A stretch of DNA of 14,667 nt from Elusimicrobiota bacterium (GTDB lineage: Bacteria; Elusimicrobiota; Elusimicrobia; UBA1565; UBA9628). The stretch lies in the NCBI GenBank assembly GCA_028717525.1, contig JAQUNT010000010.1, positions 1 through 14,667 of the forward strand, in the 5' to 3' direction. The position numbers were made by a program, and so were the translations under genes. Each line of letters begins with the position of its first letter. Within the stretch, counting starts at the first letter, position 1. The notes under the pieces are model-generated. The model had not been told where the DNA came from and did no database searches. It worked only from the letters and a program-made list of their open reading frames with translations. Positions 13,830-14,667 of this stretch are shown here, in pieces.

Positions 13830-14183
13830 ATGATCCGCCACGACTGGTTCAAACGTCAAGTCGACATATTAGCCCAGGCCATCGGCGCTGTCCTTGGACT
13901 GAGAGGGAGAGGGGACATCCAGGCTTCGATTTCGGCCATTGAAAGCACTATTCGGAAGACATTCGGAATGGATGGAAAGCTGGCCCTTACTCTATCGCCG
14001 GAGGACTTCCTTTCTTTGGCATGTCGCGGAGAGCGGCCATCGACGAAGCTCCTGTCAAAGTTGGCTGACCTCTTTGGCGAATGGGCTGAGTTGCTGCAAG
14101 CTCAAGGCTCCAGCTCTGAGGCGGCGGCGGCCCTAGCCCGCGTGACGAAATTTCGTCAGCTCGCTAGCCAGGCAAATACGTGA
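13830..14183 (+). CDS. Hypothetical helical protein, 117 aa
   Basis: I do not recognise this gene with confidence. The protein is almost entirely amphipathic helix: WFKRQVDILAQAIGAVLGL, an IESTIRKTFG segment, LSPEDFLSLA, LLSKLADLFGEWAELL, and a final Ala-rich helix ending LASQANT. The pattern of an N-terminal aromatic/basic helix followed by short TPR-like helices resembles small Firmicutes proteins such as DUF6483, but this is a loose impression. No signal peptide or TM segment is seen. Its GC content and third-position GC are visibly lower than in neighbouring genes (codons such as TTA, ACT, TCT), suggesting recent transfer. No Shine-Dalgarno is seen upstream. Its stop overlaps a possible GTG start of the next gene. 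Confidence 0.6.
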   Translation: MIRHDWFKRQVDILAQAIGAVLGLRGRGDIQASISAIESTIRKTFGMDGKLALTLSPEDFLSLACRGERPSTKLLSKLADLFGEWAELLQAQGSSSEAAAALARVTKFRQLASQANT

Positions 14184-14667
14184 GCCCTGACATGGGGTTC
14201 TGCCGGCGCGCCAGCGCCGTACTCATCCCTCGGCTTGTCTATCAAGTTCTAACCGGCATCACGATCCTGGCGCTCGCTCCCCTCGTCGCATCCGCAGCGC
14301 CGGTCCCAGCCCCAGCCGCGGCCCCATGCTCCTACCTCGGCGCGGACGGCCTCGAAGAACAACCCCGATGCCTCGAACAAAGAGGCTCCGGCCTCTTCGT
14401 TAAAAAATCCCTCCTCCGGCGCCTCTCCTTCGAGCGCGGCCTCGCCTCGCTCTGGAACAAAGACCTCGGCTGGATGTACGCCGACAAGAAGGGTAAGGTC
14501 CTCATCCAAGGCGTCGCCGTCATGGACAACGGCCCCGACGAATTCCACGACGGCCTCGTGCGCGTCGAGCGCGGCGGCCGGTGCGGCTACGCGGATAGAA
14601 AAGGCCGGGTCGTGATCCCCGCTGCCTATGACGGCTGCCTCAATTTTGAAAAAGCCGTGGCCCGAGT
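14180..14667 (+). CDS. Secreted WG-repeat protein (3'-partial)
   Basis: The frame stays open to the window end. An N-terminal signal peptide is visible: a basic start, the hydrophobic core ITILALAPLV, then ASA before an Ala/Pro-rich stretch, giving likely signal peptidase I cleavage. WG (KWG) repeats follow, for example LGWMYADKKGKVLI, FHDGLVRVERGGRCGYADRKG and RVVIPAAYDGC. These short beta repeats occur in exported or surface proteins of mostly unknown function, and full proteins usually carry several more. Two starts are possible. GTG at 14180 overlaps the previous stop as GTGA, with AGG 7 nt upstream. ATG at 14192 has no clear ribosome binding site. I favour 14180 slightly. The 3' part lies outside the window. 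Confidence 0.75.
   Translation, partial: MSPDMGFCRRASAVLIPRLVYQVLTGITILALAPLVASAAPVPAPAAAPCSYLGADGLEEQPRCLEQRGSGLFVKKSLLRRLSFERGLASLWNKDLGWMYADKKGKVLIQGVAVMDNGPDEFHDGLVRVERGGRCGYADRKGRVVIPAAYDGCLNFEKAVAR

Noticed and set aside
13476..13859. Minus-strand ORF spanning the gap before the orphan gene
   Set aside because: Most of it is antisense to the YcaQ-like remnant; it has no domain and no ribosome binding site.
1..14667. tRNA, rRNA, CRISPR array, insertion sequence or transposase
   Set aside because: Reading both strands I saw no cloverleaf, no regularly spaced direct repeats and no transposase-like protein.

Overview
The window reads as one end of a contig from a GC-rich bacterium (about 70% GC by eye, with strong G/C preference at third codon positions). 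I cannot name the phylum from sequence alone. The first 17 bases match the end of an Illumina adapter exactly, so the left edge is a library or assembly edge and the first gene is cut at its 5' end.

Positions 20-6081 hold most of a Wsp-type chemosensory operon on the + strand. The genes are a fused WspC-WspD protein (CheR methyltransferase plus CheW), a WspE hybrid kinase (HPt, CheA core, CheW, REC), a WspF methylesterase, and a response regulator. The regulator's receiver looks like WspR, but its output domain is an RsbU/SpoIIE-type PP2C phosphatase instead of the GGDEF diguanylate cyclase. The first two junctions are ATGA overlaps, and the regulator has a strong Shine-Dalgarno. The receptor (WspA) and the other CheW (WspB) would lie upstream, off the contig. 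An MFS transporter follows 10 bases after the regulator. The Pro/Ala linkers of WspCD and WspE each carry one copy of a 62-bp double-hairpin element. The copies are in opposite orientation, 84% identical, and differ by compensatory base-pair changes.

Positions 7382-12503 carry mostly single genes and short operons. They are a candidate 41-aa minus-strand ORF, a two-TM membrane protein with two zinc ribbons, a ThiF-family adenylyltransferase on the minus strand, a truncated sensor N-terminus, a zinc-ribbon SDR protein lacking the usual catalytic Tyr, and a GreA/GreB-like factor followed by a POT-family peptide transporter. Several of these have sigma70-like promoters whose -10 box ends about 8 nt before the ATG, which predicts leaderless or nearly leaderless mRNAs.

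Positions 12540-14183 look accessory. A RHH/MazF toxin-antitoxin pair sits under a symmetric four-half-site operator. It is followed by an internally deleted YcaQ-like (HTH_42) gene and a lower-GC orphan helical protein. The window ends inside a secreted WG-repeat protein that runs off the 3' edge.
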